From: Rhizobium leguminosarum bv. viciae USDA 2370 | GTDB taxonomy: Bacteria > Pseudomonadota > Alphaproteobacteria > Rhizobiales > Rhizobiaceae | DNA: 64,000 bases | Assembly: GCF_002008365.1 (NCBI RefSeq) | Contig: NZ_MRDL01000051.1 | Coordinates: 868,001-932,000 of the forward strand | Direction: 5' to 3' | In this document: positions 24,706 through 33,512 of the stretch, piece after piece | Position numbering within the stretch: position 1 is the first letter of the stretch | How the letters are laid out: each line of letters opens with the position of its first letter | Position numbers and translations under genes: made by a program | The notes under the pieces: model-generated | Told to the model about the DNA's origin: nothing | Database searches by the model: none | What the model saw: only the letters and a program-made list of their open reading frames with translations

Positions 24706-24732
24706 AAAACCGCGGCGAAAATCGCCGCGGTT
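24706..24732 (-). terminator. Intrinsic terminator of lipA
   Basis: Stem AACCGCGGCGA / TCGCCGCGGTT around a short AT-rich loop, followed on the minus strand by TTTTTCTTT. It lies 25 bp past the lipA stop and just before the P-loop gene start. Confidence 0.85.
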
Positions 24733-24756
24733 CAATCAAAAAGCAAGTACCAGATG

Positions 24757-25728
24757 TTACTCGGCTGCCATCAGCAGCTTTTTTTCGCGCGCCGCTCTCA
24801 GCCGGGCAAAGTCGTCGCCGGCATGGTGGGAGGAGCGGGTTAGCGGGCTGGAGGCGACCATCAGGAAGCCCTTGCTGTAGGCGACGGTCTCATAAGACTT
24901 GAACTCGTCGGGGGTGACGAAGCTTTCGACCTTGTGGTGCTTGCGCGTCGGCTGCAGGTACTGGCCGATCGTCAGGAAGTCGACATCGGCTGTGCGCAGA
25001 TCATCCATCAGCTGGAGGACTTCGTTTCGCTCTTCGCCAAGACCGACCATGATGCCCGATTTGGTGAACATGGTGGGATCGAGTTCCTTCACCCGCTGCA
25101 GCAGGCGGACAGAATGGAAGTAGCGGGCGCCGGGGCGAACCGTCAGATAGTTGCCGGGCACTGTTTCCATATTGTGGTTGAAGACGTCGGGCTTGGCGGC
25201 GACGACGCGCTCCAGCGCACCCGGCTTCTTCAGGAAGTCGGGCGTCAGGATCTCGATCGTCGTCATCGGCGAGGCCGCACGGATTGCCCAGATCACCTTT
25301 TCGAAGTGTTCGGCGCCGCCGTCCTCCAGGTCGTCACGGTCGACCGAGGTGATGACGACGTGGCTGAGGCCCATCTCCTTGACCGCCTTGGCGACATTCT
25401 CCGGCTCGGCCATGTCGAGCGCATTCGGCTTGCCGGTGGCGACGTTGCAGAAGGCGCAGGCGCGGGTACAGATCTCGCCCATGATCATGAAGGTCGCGTG
25501 CTTCTTGTCCCAGCACTCGCCGATATTCGGGCAGCCGGCCTCCTCGCAGACGGTGACGAGCTTGTGCTCCTTCACGATCGCCCGCGTTTCGGCATAACCC
25601 TTGGAGGTCGGCGCCTTGACGCGAATCCAGTCCGGCTTGCGCATGACTTCCGTATCAGGCCGATGCGCCTTCTCGGGATGCCGCACGCGCTTGGCGTCGG
25701 GATTGATCGTATCGAGGATCGTCACCAT
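24757..25728 (-). CDS. lipA: Lipoyl synthase
   Basis: A 323-residue radical-SAM enzyme that inserts two sulfurs into octanoyl chains on E2/GcvH-type domains, making lipoate. Both iron-sulfur sites are visible: the auxiliary cluster motif [12 protein letters not shown] (about residues 55-66) and the radical-[11 protein letters not shown] (about 82-89). The C-terminal [10 protein letters not shown], which supplies the conserved Arg-Ser-Ser near the auxiliary cluster, is also present. It sits next to lpdA and the pdh genes, whose products need lipoate. Start at 25728. Confidence 0.97.
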
Positions 25729-25774
25729 TGCAGTTTCAGCTTTCTACCGCCCCTATGCGGCAAATCGATCGGAT

Positions 25775-26023
25775 CTAGCGCCGCACCAGCCGCGCAAGGA
25801 ATATCAACAGGCAGGCTCCGAGGAAACCCGTCACGAAATAACCGAGCCGTCCGCCGACCACCTCGACATGGAATTGCGCGAGGACGGCGCTTGCGACGAC
25901 CGAACCGACGATGCCGAGCACGATGTTCAGAAAAATCCCGTATCGCGCTTCCATCAGCTTGCCGGCGAGCCAGCCCGCAAGCCCACCGATGATGATTGCC
26001 GAAATCCAACCGACGCTTTCCAT
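25775..26023 (-). CDS. GlsB/YeaQ/YmgE family small membrane protein, copy A
   Basis: An 82-residue protein made of three hydrophobic segments (about 5-25, 30-50, 58-78), typical of the transglycosylase-associated GlsB/YeaQ/YmgE family. Glycine-rich packing (IIIGGLAGWLAGKL, VLGIVGSVVASAVL) is seen. The name is historical and no transglycosylase activity is implied. Expression of relatives rises under stress. It is followed by the related gene at 26044-26298 on the same strand, upstream of it in transcription. Confidence 0.75.
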   Translation of the reverse strand: MESVGWISAIIIGGLAGWLAGKLMEARYGIFLNIVLGIVGSVVASAVLAQFHVEVVGGRLGYFVTGFLGACLLIFLARLVRR

Positions 26024-26043
26024 GCCCTGCCCTCAGTTACGCC

Positions 26044-26298
26044 TCAAGCGACCGCCCTTGCGATCAGAACCACGATGATGGCGCCGACGGTGGCGTGGAT
26101 GATCTGCACCACCAGCGCGTTTTCAATGCCCAGCGAAATACCGAGCGCGCTGAACAGATAACCGCCGACGAAGGCGCCGATGATGCCGCTCAGCAGGCAT
26201 CTTATCAGCCCGCCGCCACCGACGACCAGGCTTGCGAGGAAGCCTGCAACCAGGCCAATCAGTAAAAATACCAGCAACGCCTGCGTCTCCATAGACAT
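26044..26298 (-). CDS. GlsB/YeaQ/YmgE family small membrane protein, copy B
   Basis: An 84-residue, very hydrophobic protein with three membrane-spanning stretches, of the same family and layout as its neighbour 20 bp downstream. Gly-rich segments (LIGLVAGFLASLVVGGGG, LLSGIIGAFVGGYL) match the family profile. The pair probably arose by duplication and may form hetero-oligomers in the inner membrane; function unknown. ATG at 26298; GGAAATC upstream is a modest ribosome-binding site. Confidence 0.75.
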   Translation of the reverse strand: MSMETQALLVFLLIGLVAGFLASLVVGGGGLIRCLLSGIIGAFVGGYLFSALGISLGIENALVVQIIHATVGAIIVVLIARAVA

Positions 26299-26374
26299 GA
26301 TGATTTCCTTTCGTTTTTTCCACCCTAGCGGCGTGGCTTTCCACTCCGGACATAAAGGGCAGCTTCGGAAATTC

Positions 26375-27823
26375 TCAAGCGTTCAGCACACGGCCGTAAG
26401 CATCTAGCACCGCTTCCTTCATCGTTTCGGACACGGTCGGATGCGGGAAGATCGTGTGCATCAGCTCTTCCTCGGTCGTTTCGAGGTTCATCGCGACGAC
26501 GAAGCCCTGAATGAGCTCGGTGACTTCGGCGCCGACCATGTGGGCGCCGAGCAGCTCACCGGTCTTCTTGTCGAAGATCACCTTCACCATGCCCTGGTCT
26601 TCGCCGAGCGCGATCGCCTTGCCGTTCGCGGCGAAGGAGAAGCGGCCGACGCGGATGTCGCGGCCCAGCTCTTTGGCTTTCGCTTCGGTGATGCCGACAG
26701 AGGCGACCTGCGGATTGCAATAGGTGCAGCCCGGAACCTTGCCCTTGTCTGTGGGATGGACGTTCGGGAGGCCGGCGATCTTTTCGACGCAGACGACGCC
26801 CTCATGCTCTGCCTTGTGCGCCAGCATCGGTGGGCCGGCGACATCGCCGATCGCATAGATGCCGGCGACATTGGTCTTGCCGTAGCCGTCGATGACGACG
26901 CAGCCGCGGTCGGTCTTGACGCCGAGCGCCTCGAGGCCGAGATTCTCGATATTGCCCTGAACGCCGACGGCCGAAATCAGCCGGTCGGCAGTGATCTGCT
27001 GCACCTTGCCATCGGCCGTCTCGACATGGGCGGTAACGCTGTTCGTGGCCTTGTCGACCTTCGAGACCTTGGCGCTGGTGAAGATCTTGAGGCCGCGCTT
27101 TTCAAGCTGCTTGCGGGCGATCGCCGTTACCTCGGCATCCTCGACCGGCATGATGGTCGGCATGACTTCGACGACGGTCACATCGACGCCCATCGAGCGA
27201 TAGAAGCTGGCGAATTCGATGCCGATCGCGCCTGAGCCCATGACGATCAGCGACTTCGGCAGCACATCCGGCTTCAGCGCCTCGAAATAGGTCCAGATCA
27301 GCTTGCCATCCGGCTCGATGCCAGGCAGCGCGCGCGGACGGGCGCCGGTCGCGATGATGATGTGCTTGGCGGTATAGGCGCCCTCGCCGCTCTTGACGTT
27401 CTTCGGCAGCGGATGCTGCGGCTCGACAACGGGCTTCGTCGACTTGCCGACAACGATCTCGCCGGGCTTGGTGATCTTCGCTTCGCCCCAGATGATGTCG
27501 ATCTTGTTTTTCTTCATCAGGAAGCCGACGCCGGCATTCAGTCGGGCGGAGACGGCGCGCGAGCGGCCGACGACGGCCTTGGCATCCGGCTTGACCGTGC
27601 CTTCGAGAACGAGGCCGAAATCCTTGAAGTGATTGGCGTGGTCGAGCACCTCGGCCGAGCGCAGCAGCGCCTTGGTCGGGATGCAGCCCCAGTTCAGGCA
27701 GATGCCGCCCATATGCTCGCGCTCGACGATCGCGGTCTTGAGGCCGAGCTGGCTGGCACGGATAGCAGCGACATAGCCGCCGGGACCCGAGCCGATGATG
27801 ATGACGTCGTAGGATTCAGCCAT
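26375..27823 (-). CDS. lpdA: Dihydrolipoamide dehydrogenase (E3)
   Basis: A 482-residue flavoprotein disulfide reductase that reoxidises dihydrolipoyl groups of the 2-oxoacid dehydrogenase complexes, producing NADH. The FAD-binding GSGPGGYVAA (about 12-21), the redox-active disulfide GGICLNWGCIPTKAL (about 39-53), an NAD-binding domain GSGAIGIEFASFY, and the catalytic His-Glu pair in HPTVSE near the C-terminus are all intact. It lies in the pdh neighbourhood, downstream of pdhABC but separated by the SGNH and GNAT genes, and is the likely E3 for PDH. Confidence 0.96.
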   Translation of the reverse strand: MAESYDVIIIGSGPGGYVAAIRASQLGLKTAIVEREHMGGICLNWGCIPTKALLRSAEVLDHANHFKDFGLVLEGTVKPDAKAVVGRSRAVSARLNAGVGFLMKKNKIDIIWGEAKITKPGEIVVGKSTKPVVEPQHPLPKNVKSGEGAYTAKHIIIATGARPRALPGIEPDGKLIWTYFEALKPDVLPKSLIVMGSGAIGIEFASFYRSMGVDVTVVEVMPTIMPVEDAEVTAIARKQLEKRGLKIFTSAKVSKVDKATNSVTAHVETADGKVQQITADRLISAVGVQGNIENLGLEALGVKTDRGCVVIDGYGKTNVAGIYAIGDVAGPPMLAHKAEHEGVVCVEKIAGLPNVHPTDKGKVPGCTYCNPQVASVGITEAKAKELGRDIRVGRFSFAANGKAIALGEDQGMVKVIFDKKTGELLGAHMVGAEVTELIQGFVVAMNLETTEEELMHTIFPHPTVSETMKEAVLDAYGRVLNA

Positions 27824-27839
27824 GTGTTTCCTGCCTTTG

Positions 27840-28421
27840 TTACGCTGCGCTGCGGGTCATGAGCACCCACGCGTGTCTCTTGCTGTTTTCGAAGAGCGGC
27901 ACGGCATCGGCGCGCGCAGCCTCCAGGAATCCGTTTCTTCCATAAAGCGACAAAGCCGCTTCGTTGTCGCTTGCGGTGATCAGGCTGACGGGCCGCCGAT
28001 CGGCCCTTTCGATCTGATCGTCGAGCAGCCTGCGTCCGATGCCGATGCCGCGCAGATGGCGATAGACGCCGAGACTGCCGATGAACCAGCTTCCCACAAC
28101 CGTTTTCTGCAAGGCGAGCATCGGTGCGGTTGCCGGAATCGTCGCCTCGATATCGCCTATCCCCTCACCCAGCGCATGGCCGATCGCCACACCCGCGACC
28201 TCGCCATAGGCCTCGGCAATGACGGCATCCCGCCAGCCGCCGACGGCTTCCTCCTCGCTCATCTTCAGCCGGCCCCGCTCCAGCGGCGTATCGCTCACGC
28301 CGTTTTCCACACCGGCAAACCAGAGCCAGGAGGCAAACCCGCGCGATGCGATATCCGCCAGAATCGCCAGCTCCGAGGCATCCCGCCGTGAGGCCTGCCG
28401 GAGGGCGATGAAGGAGGCCAT
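27840..28421 (-). CDS. GNAT family N-acetyltransferase
   Basis: A 193-residue single-domain acetyltransferase. The acetyl-CoA pyrophosphate loop is visible as RHLRGIGIGRRLLDD (motif A, R-X2-G-X-G/A), and motif B as ASDNEAALSLYGRNGF. The substrate is unknown. The ATG at 28421 (MASFIAL) is chosen: the open frame runs on to 28553 only as an overlap with the SGNH gene. It is two bases from the end of the SGNH hydrolase gene, so the two are co-transcribed, wedged between pdhC and lpdA. Confidence 0.85.
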   Translation of the reverse strand: MASFIALRQASRRDASELAILADIASRGFASWLWFAGVENGVSDTPLERGRLKMSEEEAVGGWRDAVIAEAYGEVAGVAIGHALGEGIGDIEATIPATAPMLALQKTVVGSWFIGSLGVYRHLRGIGIGRRLLDDQIERADRRPVSLITASDNEAALSLYGRNGFLEAARADAVPLFENSKRHAWVLMTRSAA

Positions 28422-28423
28422 GG

Positions 28424-29065
28424 TCAGATCCCCAGCATCATCCGCACGATCGATTCCAGCCCGCGTCCGAGCGCACGCGTATTGTCCGCATCGAGGTGAA
28501 TGCCATCGATCGGCGTGGTCTTGGCGACGGAATTGCCGTCGAAGAAGCCACAACCGAGTTCGTCGGCAAGATCACGATAAAGCGTTGCAAGTTTTGCCGA
28601 TTCCTCGATACCGCCGGGAAAGGATGCGGCGAAAGGCACGTTGCCCGTCGCGCGGATCGCCGGCGGCGCCACGATCAGAATCTCCGGCCCATCGAATTCA
28701 AAGGGCCAGGCATGATTGCGGATCAGCCGCACGAGTCGGCTGATACCCTGGCAGGCGGCAAAGGCCGAGCCTGCCACGACCGGCTTCATATCATTGGTGC
28801 CGAGCAGAAGGATGACGAGGTCGAGCGGCGCATGGGTCTGCAGGATCGTCGGCAGGATGCGAGCACCGTTGCGGTCGCAATCGGCGAGATGGTCGTCGAA
28901 AGCGGTGGTGCGACCGTTCAAGCCTTCGGCGATAACGCGCGCCTCATGGCCGAGCGCTGCCTGAAGCACGCTCGGCCAGCGATTTTTGTAGTCATGACGG
29001 CCGATCGTCTCGGCGTCATAACCCCAGGTCAGCGAGTCACCATAGCAAAGAACGGTCTTGGTCAT
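28424..29065 (-). CDS. SGNH/GDSL hydrolase (arylesterase-like)
   Basis: A 213-residue cytoplasmic SGNH-fold esterase. Block I CYGDSLTWGYD holds the catalytic Ser (about residue 11), LLLGTNDMK gives the block III Asn, and GIHLDADN gives the catalytic Asp-His near the C-terminus. It resembles arylesterases and acyl-CoA thioesterase I relatives; the substrate is unknown. No signal peptide is seen, so it is probably cytosolic. The ATG at 29065 follows GGAGGCGGAA. It sits 19 bp downstream of pdhC and is likely part of the pdh transcript. Confidence 0.88.
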   Translation of the reverse strand: MTKTVLCYGDSLTWGYDAETIGRHDYKNRWPSVLQAALGHEARVIAEGLNGRTTAFDDHLADCDRNGARILPTILQTHAPLDLVILLLGTNDMKPVVAGSAFAACQGISRLVRLIRNHAWPFEFDGPEILIVAPPAIRATGNVPFAASFPGGIEESAKLATLYRDLADELGCGFFDGNSVAKTTPIDGIHLDADNTRALGRGLESIVRMMLGI

Positions 29066-29084
29066 TTCCGCCTCCGCGCCGCTA

Positions 29085-30446
29085 TCAGACAAGCATGCCC
29101 ATCGGGTTCTCGATGTAGCCCTTGAAGGCCTGGAGCAACTCGGCGCCGAGCGCGCCGTCGACGCAGCGATGGTCGGTCGAGAGCGTGACGGACATCACGG
29201 TGGCAATCGTAATTTCGCCCTTCTTGACGACGACCCGCTGCTCGCCGGCGCCGACCGCGAGGATCGTCGCATGCGGCGGGTTGACGACGGCTGCGAAGTT
29301 CTTCACGCCCATCATGCCCATGTTCGAGACCGAACTGGTGCCGCCCTGATATTCCTCAGGCTTCAGCTTGCGATCCTTGGCCCGCTTGCCGAGATCGCGC
29401 ATCTCGTTGGAGATCGTCGACAGGGTCTTTTCCTCGGCCTTGCGGATGATCGGGGTGATCAGGCCGCCGGGGATCGAGACGGCGACGCCGACATCGGCGT
29501 GCTTGTGCTTGACCATGTTGCTGTCGGTCCAGGAGACGTTGGCATCCGGAACGTCGCGCAGCGCCAGCGCCATGGCCTTGATGACCATGTCGTTGACCGA
29601 GAGCTTGTAGGCCGGAGCGTTGTCCTTGCGCGGAGCCGCATCGTTCAGCTGGGCGCGCAGCGCCAGCAACGCATCGAGCTCGCAATCGACGCTGACGTAG
29701 AAATGCGGGATCGTCTGCTTGGATTCGACCAGACGCCTGGCGATCGTCTTGCGCATGCCGTCATGCGGCACGAGCTCGTAAGAGCCCGGTTCGAAGAGCT
29801 TGAGCACGGCTTCTTCGGACGCGCCCTTCGGTGCAGCGGCGGCCGGAGCAGGCGCGGCAGCCTGCGGGGCGGCAGCGGATACGGGCGCAGCAGCAGCCTT
29901 GGCGCCACCGCCGGCAACGGCGGCTTCGATGTCGCTCTTGACGACGCGGCCGTGCGGGCCGGAGCCTGCGACTGCCGAAAGGTCGATACCGGCTTCCTTG
30001 GCCAACCTGCGGGCAAGCGGCGAAGAGAAGGTGCGGCTGCCATCCGATGAAACCGAGGCCGGCGCGGGGGCGGTTACAGGTGCCGCAGCCGGAGTGGACT
30101 GGGCCGGAGCCGGTGCAGCTTCGGCCTTCGGCGCGGCTGCACCGTCTGCCTTCGGCGCTGGGGCGGCGGAACCCGCACCGCTTGCGGCAGCGGAGACATC
30201 CTCGCCATCGGCGGCGAGAACCGCGATCAACGCATTGACTTTGACGCCTTCGGTGCCGGCGGCAACGACGAGCCTGGCGACCGTGCCTTCATCGACGGCT
30301 TCGACTTCCATCGTCGCCTTGTCGGTCTCGATCTCGGCGATCACATCGCCAGACTTGACCTTGTCGCCTTCCTTGACCAACCATTTGGAAAGATTGCCTT
30401 CCTCCATGGTCGGAGAGAGGGCGGGCATCGTGATATTGATCGGCAT
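29085..30446 (-). CDS. pdhC: Pyruvate dehydrogenase E2, dihydrolipoamide acetyltransferase
   Basis: A 453-residue E2 core. Residues 1-80 are a lipoyl domain with the modified Lys in EIETDKATMEVE. An Ala/Pro-rich flexible linker follows (about 85-140), then the peripheral subunit-binding domain (SSPLARRLAKEAGIDLS). After another linker comes the catalytic acetyltransferase domain, ending with the HRCVDG motif that holds the active-site His. It passes acetyl groups from E1 to CoA. It is third in pdhA-pdhB-pdhC with 15-bp spacings, so it is clearly one operon. Confidence 0.96.
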   Translation of the reverse strand: MPINITMPALSPTMEEGNLSKWLVKEGDKVKSGDVIAEIETDKATMEVEAVDEGTVARLVVAAGTEGVKVNALIAVLAADGEDVSAAASGAGSAAPAPKADGAAAPKAEAAPAPAQSTPAAAPVTAPAPASVSSDGSRTFSSPLARRLAKEAGIDLSAVAGSGPHGRVVKSDIEAAVAGGGAKAAAAPVSAAAPQAAAPAPAAAAPKGASEEAVLKLFEPGSYELVPHDGMRKTIARRLVESKQTIPHFYVSVDCELDALLALRAQLNDAAPRKDNAPAYKLSVNDMVIKAMALALRDVPDANVSWTDSNMVKHKHADVGVAVSIPGGLITPIIRKAEEKTLSTISNEMRDLGKRAKDRKLKPEEYQGGTSSVSNMGMMGVKNFAAVVNPPHATILAVGAGEQRVVVKKGEITIATVMSVTLSTDHRCVDGALGAELLQAFKGYIENPMGMLV

Positions 30447-30461
30447 CGAAACACCCTCCCC

Positions 30462-31847
30462 TTATTTGTAGCAAACAGCCTTCACCGCATCGACCACTTC
30501 GCCGACGTTCGGAAGGGCAAGCTTTTCGAGATTGGCGGCGTAAGGCATCGGAACGTCCTTGCCTGCGATCGTCAGGATCGGCGCATCGAGATAGTCGAAG
30601 GCCTGCTGCATGACGCGGGTGGCGATTTCGGTGCCGACGGAGGACTGCGGATAACCTTCCTCGACGGTGACCAGACGGCCAGTCTTCTTCACCGATTCGA
30701 TTACAGTCGGCAGGTCCATCGGGCGGATGGTGCGAAGGTCGATCAGTTCGACGTCGATGCCGATCTTCTCGAGTTCGGCGACAGCCTTGGTCGCATAACT
30801 CATGCCGATGCCGAAGGACACCACAGTGACGTCCTTGCCCGGACGATGGATGCGGGCCTTACCGATCGGCAGGACGAAATTGTCGAGCTTCGGCACGTCG
30901 AAGTGCTGGCCGTAGAGAATTTCGTTTTCGAGGAAGATGACCGGGTTCGGATCGCGGATCGCAGCCTTCAGCAAGCCCTTGGCGTCGGATGCCGTGTAGG
31001 GCATGACGACCTTCAGGCCGGGGATGGCGCTGTACCAGGCTGCATAATCCTGGCTGTGCTGGGCGCCGACGCGAGCCGCAGCACCGTTCGGGCCGCGGAA
31101 GACGATCGGAGCACCCATCTGGCCGCCGGACATATAGAGCGTCTTGGCGGCGGAGTTGATGATGTGGTCGATCGCCTGCATGGCGAAGTTGAAGGTCATG
31201 AATTCGACGATCGGGCGAAGGCCGGCCATTGCGGCACCGACGCCGACGCCGGCAAAGCCGTGCTCGGTGATCGGCGTATCGACGACGCGGCGGGGGCCGA
31301 ATTCCTGCAGCAGCCCCTGCGTGACCTTGTAAGCGCCCTGGTATTCGGCGACTTCCTCGCCCATGACGAAGACGTTTTCGTCGGCGCGCATTTCTTCGGC
31401 CATGGCGTCGCGGAGCGCTTCGCGCACGGTCGTCGACACCATTTCAGTGCCGGCCGGGATTTCGGGGTCGTTCGGAACGACAGCCTTCGGCTCGGCCGGA
31501 AGCGGTGCGGAGGCGGAACCGGTGTTGGTCGGCTTCTCTTCCTGGGCAACCGCGGGCGCTGCCGCGGCGGCGGGCTTGGCGGCGGAAATGTCCGAAGCGG
31601 ATTCACCGTCCTGCAGCAAAACGGCGATCTTGGTATTGACCTTGACGCCTTCAGTGCCGGCATCGACGAGCAGCTTGCCGATGATCCCTTCATCGACGGC
31701 TTCGACTTCCATCGTCGCCTTGTCGGTTTCGATTTCGGCAATCACGTCGCCGGAGGTGACCTTGTCACCTTCCTGCTTCAGCCATTTGGACAGTGTGCCT
31801 TCTTCCATGGTCGGAGAGAGGGCGGGCATGAGGATATCGATAGGCAT
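30462..31847 (-). CDS. pdhB: Pyruvate dehydrogenase E1 beta subunit with N-terminal lipoyl domain
   Basis: A 461-residue E1-beta, about 130 residues longer than the classic type because it begins with a lipoyl domain (residues 1-80, EIETDKATMEVE with the target Lys) and an Ala/Pro linker to about 135. The transketolase-like beta domain follows (REALRDAMAEEM ... GVGAAMAGLRPIVEFM), with the C-terminal fold ending at DVPMPYAANLEKLALP. The first lipoyl stretch is nearly identical to that of pdhC, which suggests domain copying. Lipoylated E1-beta is known from rhizobia and other alphaproteobacteria. Confidence 0.95.
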   Translation of the reverse strand: MPIDILMPALSPTMEEGTLSKWLKQEGDKVTSGDVIAEIETDKATMEVEAVDEGIIGKLLVDAGTEGVKVNTKIAVLLQDGESASDISAAKPAAAAAPAVAQEEKPTNTGSASAPLPAEPKAVVPNDPEIPAGTEMVSTTVREALRDAMAEEMRADENVFVMGEEVAEYQGAYKVTQGLLQEFGPRRVVDTPITEHGFAGVGVGAAMAGLRPIVEFMTFNFAMQAIDHIINSAAKTLYMSGGQMGAPIVFRGPNGAAARVGAQHSQDYAAWYSAIPGLKVVMPYTASDAKGLLKAAIRDPNPVIFLENEILYGQHFDVPKLDNFVLPIGKARIHRPGKDVTVVSFGIGMSYATKAVAELEKIGIDVELIDLRTIRPMDLPTVIESVKKTGRLVTVEEGYPQSSVGTEIATRVMQQAFDYLDAPILTIAGKDVPMPYAANLEKLALPNVGEVVDAVKAVCYK

Positions 31848-31862
31848 GGGTTCCCTCCCCGA

Positions 31863-32909
31863 TTAGAGCAGAATGTCGGTATAGAGCTCGGATGCATCCG
31901 GCTCCGGATCGGCCTGGGCGAAATCGGCACTGTCAGCGACGATATCGCGGACATCCTTGTCGATCGCCTTCAGATCGTCTTCGGAAGCCCAGCCCTTTTC
32001 GACGAGGCGAGCCTTGACCTGTTCGATCGGGTCATGCTCGGAGCGCATCTTCTGCACTTCGTCCTTGGAGCGATATTTCGCCGGGTCGGACATCGAGTGA
32101 CCGCGATAACGATAGGTCAGCATTTCGAGAATGATCGGGCCCTTGCCGGAACGGCAATGTTCGAGCGCCTCGTCGGCCGCAGCCTTGACGGCGCGGACGT
32201 CCATGCCGTCGACCTGAATGCCGGGGATGCCGAAGCCGGATCCACGAAGCGAGTAGTTCGACTGCGCAGTGGCGCGCGCGGTCGACGTCCCCATGGCGTA
32301 ACGGTTGTTCTCAACGATATAGACGATCGGCAGCTTCCAGAGAGCAGCCATGTTGAAGCTCTCGTAGACCTGGCCCTGGTTGGCGGCGCCGTCGCCGAAA
32401 TAGGCGATGGAGACATTGTCGTTGCCGCGGTAGCGGTTTGCGAAGGCAAGACCCGTTCCGAGCGAGACCTGGGCACCGACGATGCCATGACCGCCGTAGA
32501 AATGCTTCTCTTTCGAGAACATGTGCATCGAGCCGCCCTTGCCGTGGGAATAGCCGCTGCGACGCCCGGTCAGTTCCGCCATGACGCCGCGTGCTTCCAT
32601 GCCGGTTGCCAGCATATGGCCGTGATCGCGATAAGCGGTGATGACCTGGTCGCCATCCTTCTGCGCCATCTGCATGCCGACGACGACAGCTTCCTGACCG
32701 ATGTAGAGGTGACAAAAGCCGCCGATGAAGCCCATGCCGTAAAGCTGGCCGGCCTTCTCCTCGAAGCGGCGGATCAACAGCATCTCGCGATAGGCCTTGA
32801 GCTCTTCATTGCGATCGAAGTCGGCTACAGGGCCTCCATTCGATGCTTTGGCTGCCGGTTTTGCTGCAGTTTTGCGGCTGGAAACGGTCGCGGTCTTTCG
32901 CGGCGCCAT
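31863..32909 (-). CDS. pdhA: Pyruvate dehydrogenase E1 alpha subunit
   Basis: A 348-residue E1-alpha which, with PdhB, decarboxylates pyruvate using thiamine diphosphate. After a Lys/Ala-rich N-terminal tail (about 25 residues), it has MLLIRRFEEKAGQLYG, the ThDP motif GDGAANQGQ ... NNRYAMG (about 190-225), and the phosphorylation-loop-like TYRYRGHSMSDP. It is the first gene of the pdhABC run; the 145-bp gap before it (32910-33054) should hold the promoter. Confidence 0.96.
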   Translation of the reverse strand: MAPRKTATVSSRKTAAKPAAKASNGGPVADFDRNEELKAYREMLLIRRFEEKAGQLYGMGFIGGFCHLYIGQEAVVVGMQMAQKDGDQVITAYRDHGHMLATGMEARGVMAELTGRRSGYSHGKGGSMHMFSKEKHFYGGHGIVGAQVSLGTGLAFANRYRGNDNVSIAYFGDGAANQGQVYESFNMAALWKLPIVYIVENNRYAMGTSTARATAQSNYSLRGSGFGIPGIQVDGMDVRAVKAAADEALEHCRSGKGPIILEMLTYRYRGHSMSDPAKYRSKDEVQKMRSEHDPIEQVKARLVEKGWASEDDLKAIDKDVRDIVADSADFAQADPEPDASELYTDILL

Positions 32910-33054
32910 TCAACCCTCCCTATGGGTTTGTCGTTTCTTGGTGGGGCGTACCATAGGGAAGAAATATGACCACAGCAATGCCATAATTGCATGGCTCGTA
33001 TTCGCTGCTAAATTATTGGAAAAACTATGAAAATTCAAATTAACCTGTTTTCGG

Positions 33055-33375
33055 TTAATTGGAATAATGGTTGAATATGACGATCTCGTCCGCGCGCGAC
33101 ATGTTGAGCTGATAACGCGCTTTTTCGTCCAACATATCCTTGTCGAGCGAGCCGTCACTGAGGAGCGCGACCTGATTTTCCAGATGTTCGCGCTTCGCCT
33201 TCAAGACTGCAAGCTCTTTTTCACGCGCGACACGCTGATGCTCGAACGTCTCCGTTGCGCGCAGGCCGTAATCGCCATGGATGCAATGATAACCGAAATA
33301 GGAGAGGAAGGCGACCGTCATGGCCGGAATGACGAAGCGACCGATCTTTCTCTTCTTATGATGCTTTGTCCACAT
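33055..33375 (-). CDS. Septum formation initiator family protein (FtsB/DivIC-like)
   Basis: A 106-residue bitopic membrane protein. A short, basic cytoplasmic N-terminus (KHHKKRKIGR) precedes one membrane segment (about 14-30, FVIPAMTVAFLSYFGYH). A coiled coil follows (about 45-75, REKELAVLKAKREHLENQVALL). This is the FtsB/DivIC architecture, which bridges FtsL and FtsQ in the divisome. Similarity outside the pattern is low, as is usual for the family. It lies between eno and pdhA on the same strand, a common position for ftsB next to eno. Confidence 0.85.
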   Translation of the reverse strand: MWTKHHKKRKIGRFVIPAMTVAFLSYFGYHCIHGDYGLRATETFEHQRVAREKELAVLKAKREHLENQVALLSDGSLDKDMLDEKARYQLNMSRADEIVIFNHYSN

Positions 33376-33458
33376 ACACGCATGCTCTTGAACGCATTAC
33401 CAATTCGTTCAATCTAACGCGCAGAGATTAACCGTTCGTTGACTCTAAAAACCGGGCA

Positions 33459-33490
33459 ATAAAAAACCCGCGCCGGGAAGGCGCGGGTTA
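33459..33490 (-). terminator. Intrinsic terminator of eno
   Basis: Stem AACCCGCGCC / GGCGCGGGTT with a 5-base loop (33465-33489), followed on the minus strand by TTTTTTATTG. It is 23 bp past the enolase stop. Confidence 0.9.
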
Positions 33491-33512
33491 AACCATTGAA
33501 CATCAGATCCGA

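Noticed and set aside
30846..32969. A 707-codon open frame antisense to pdhA/pdhB
   Set aside because: A shadow caused by the third-position bias of the pdh genes; no motif or ribosome-binding site.
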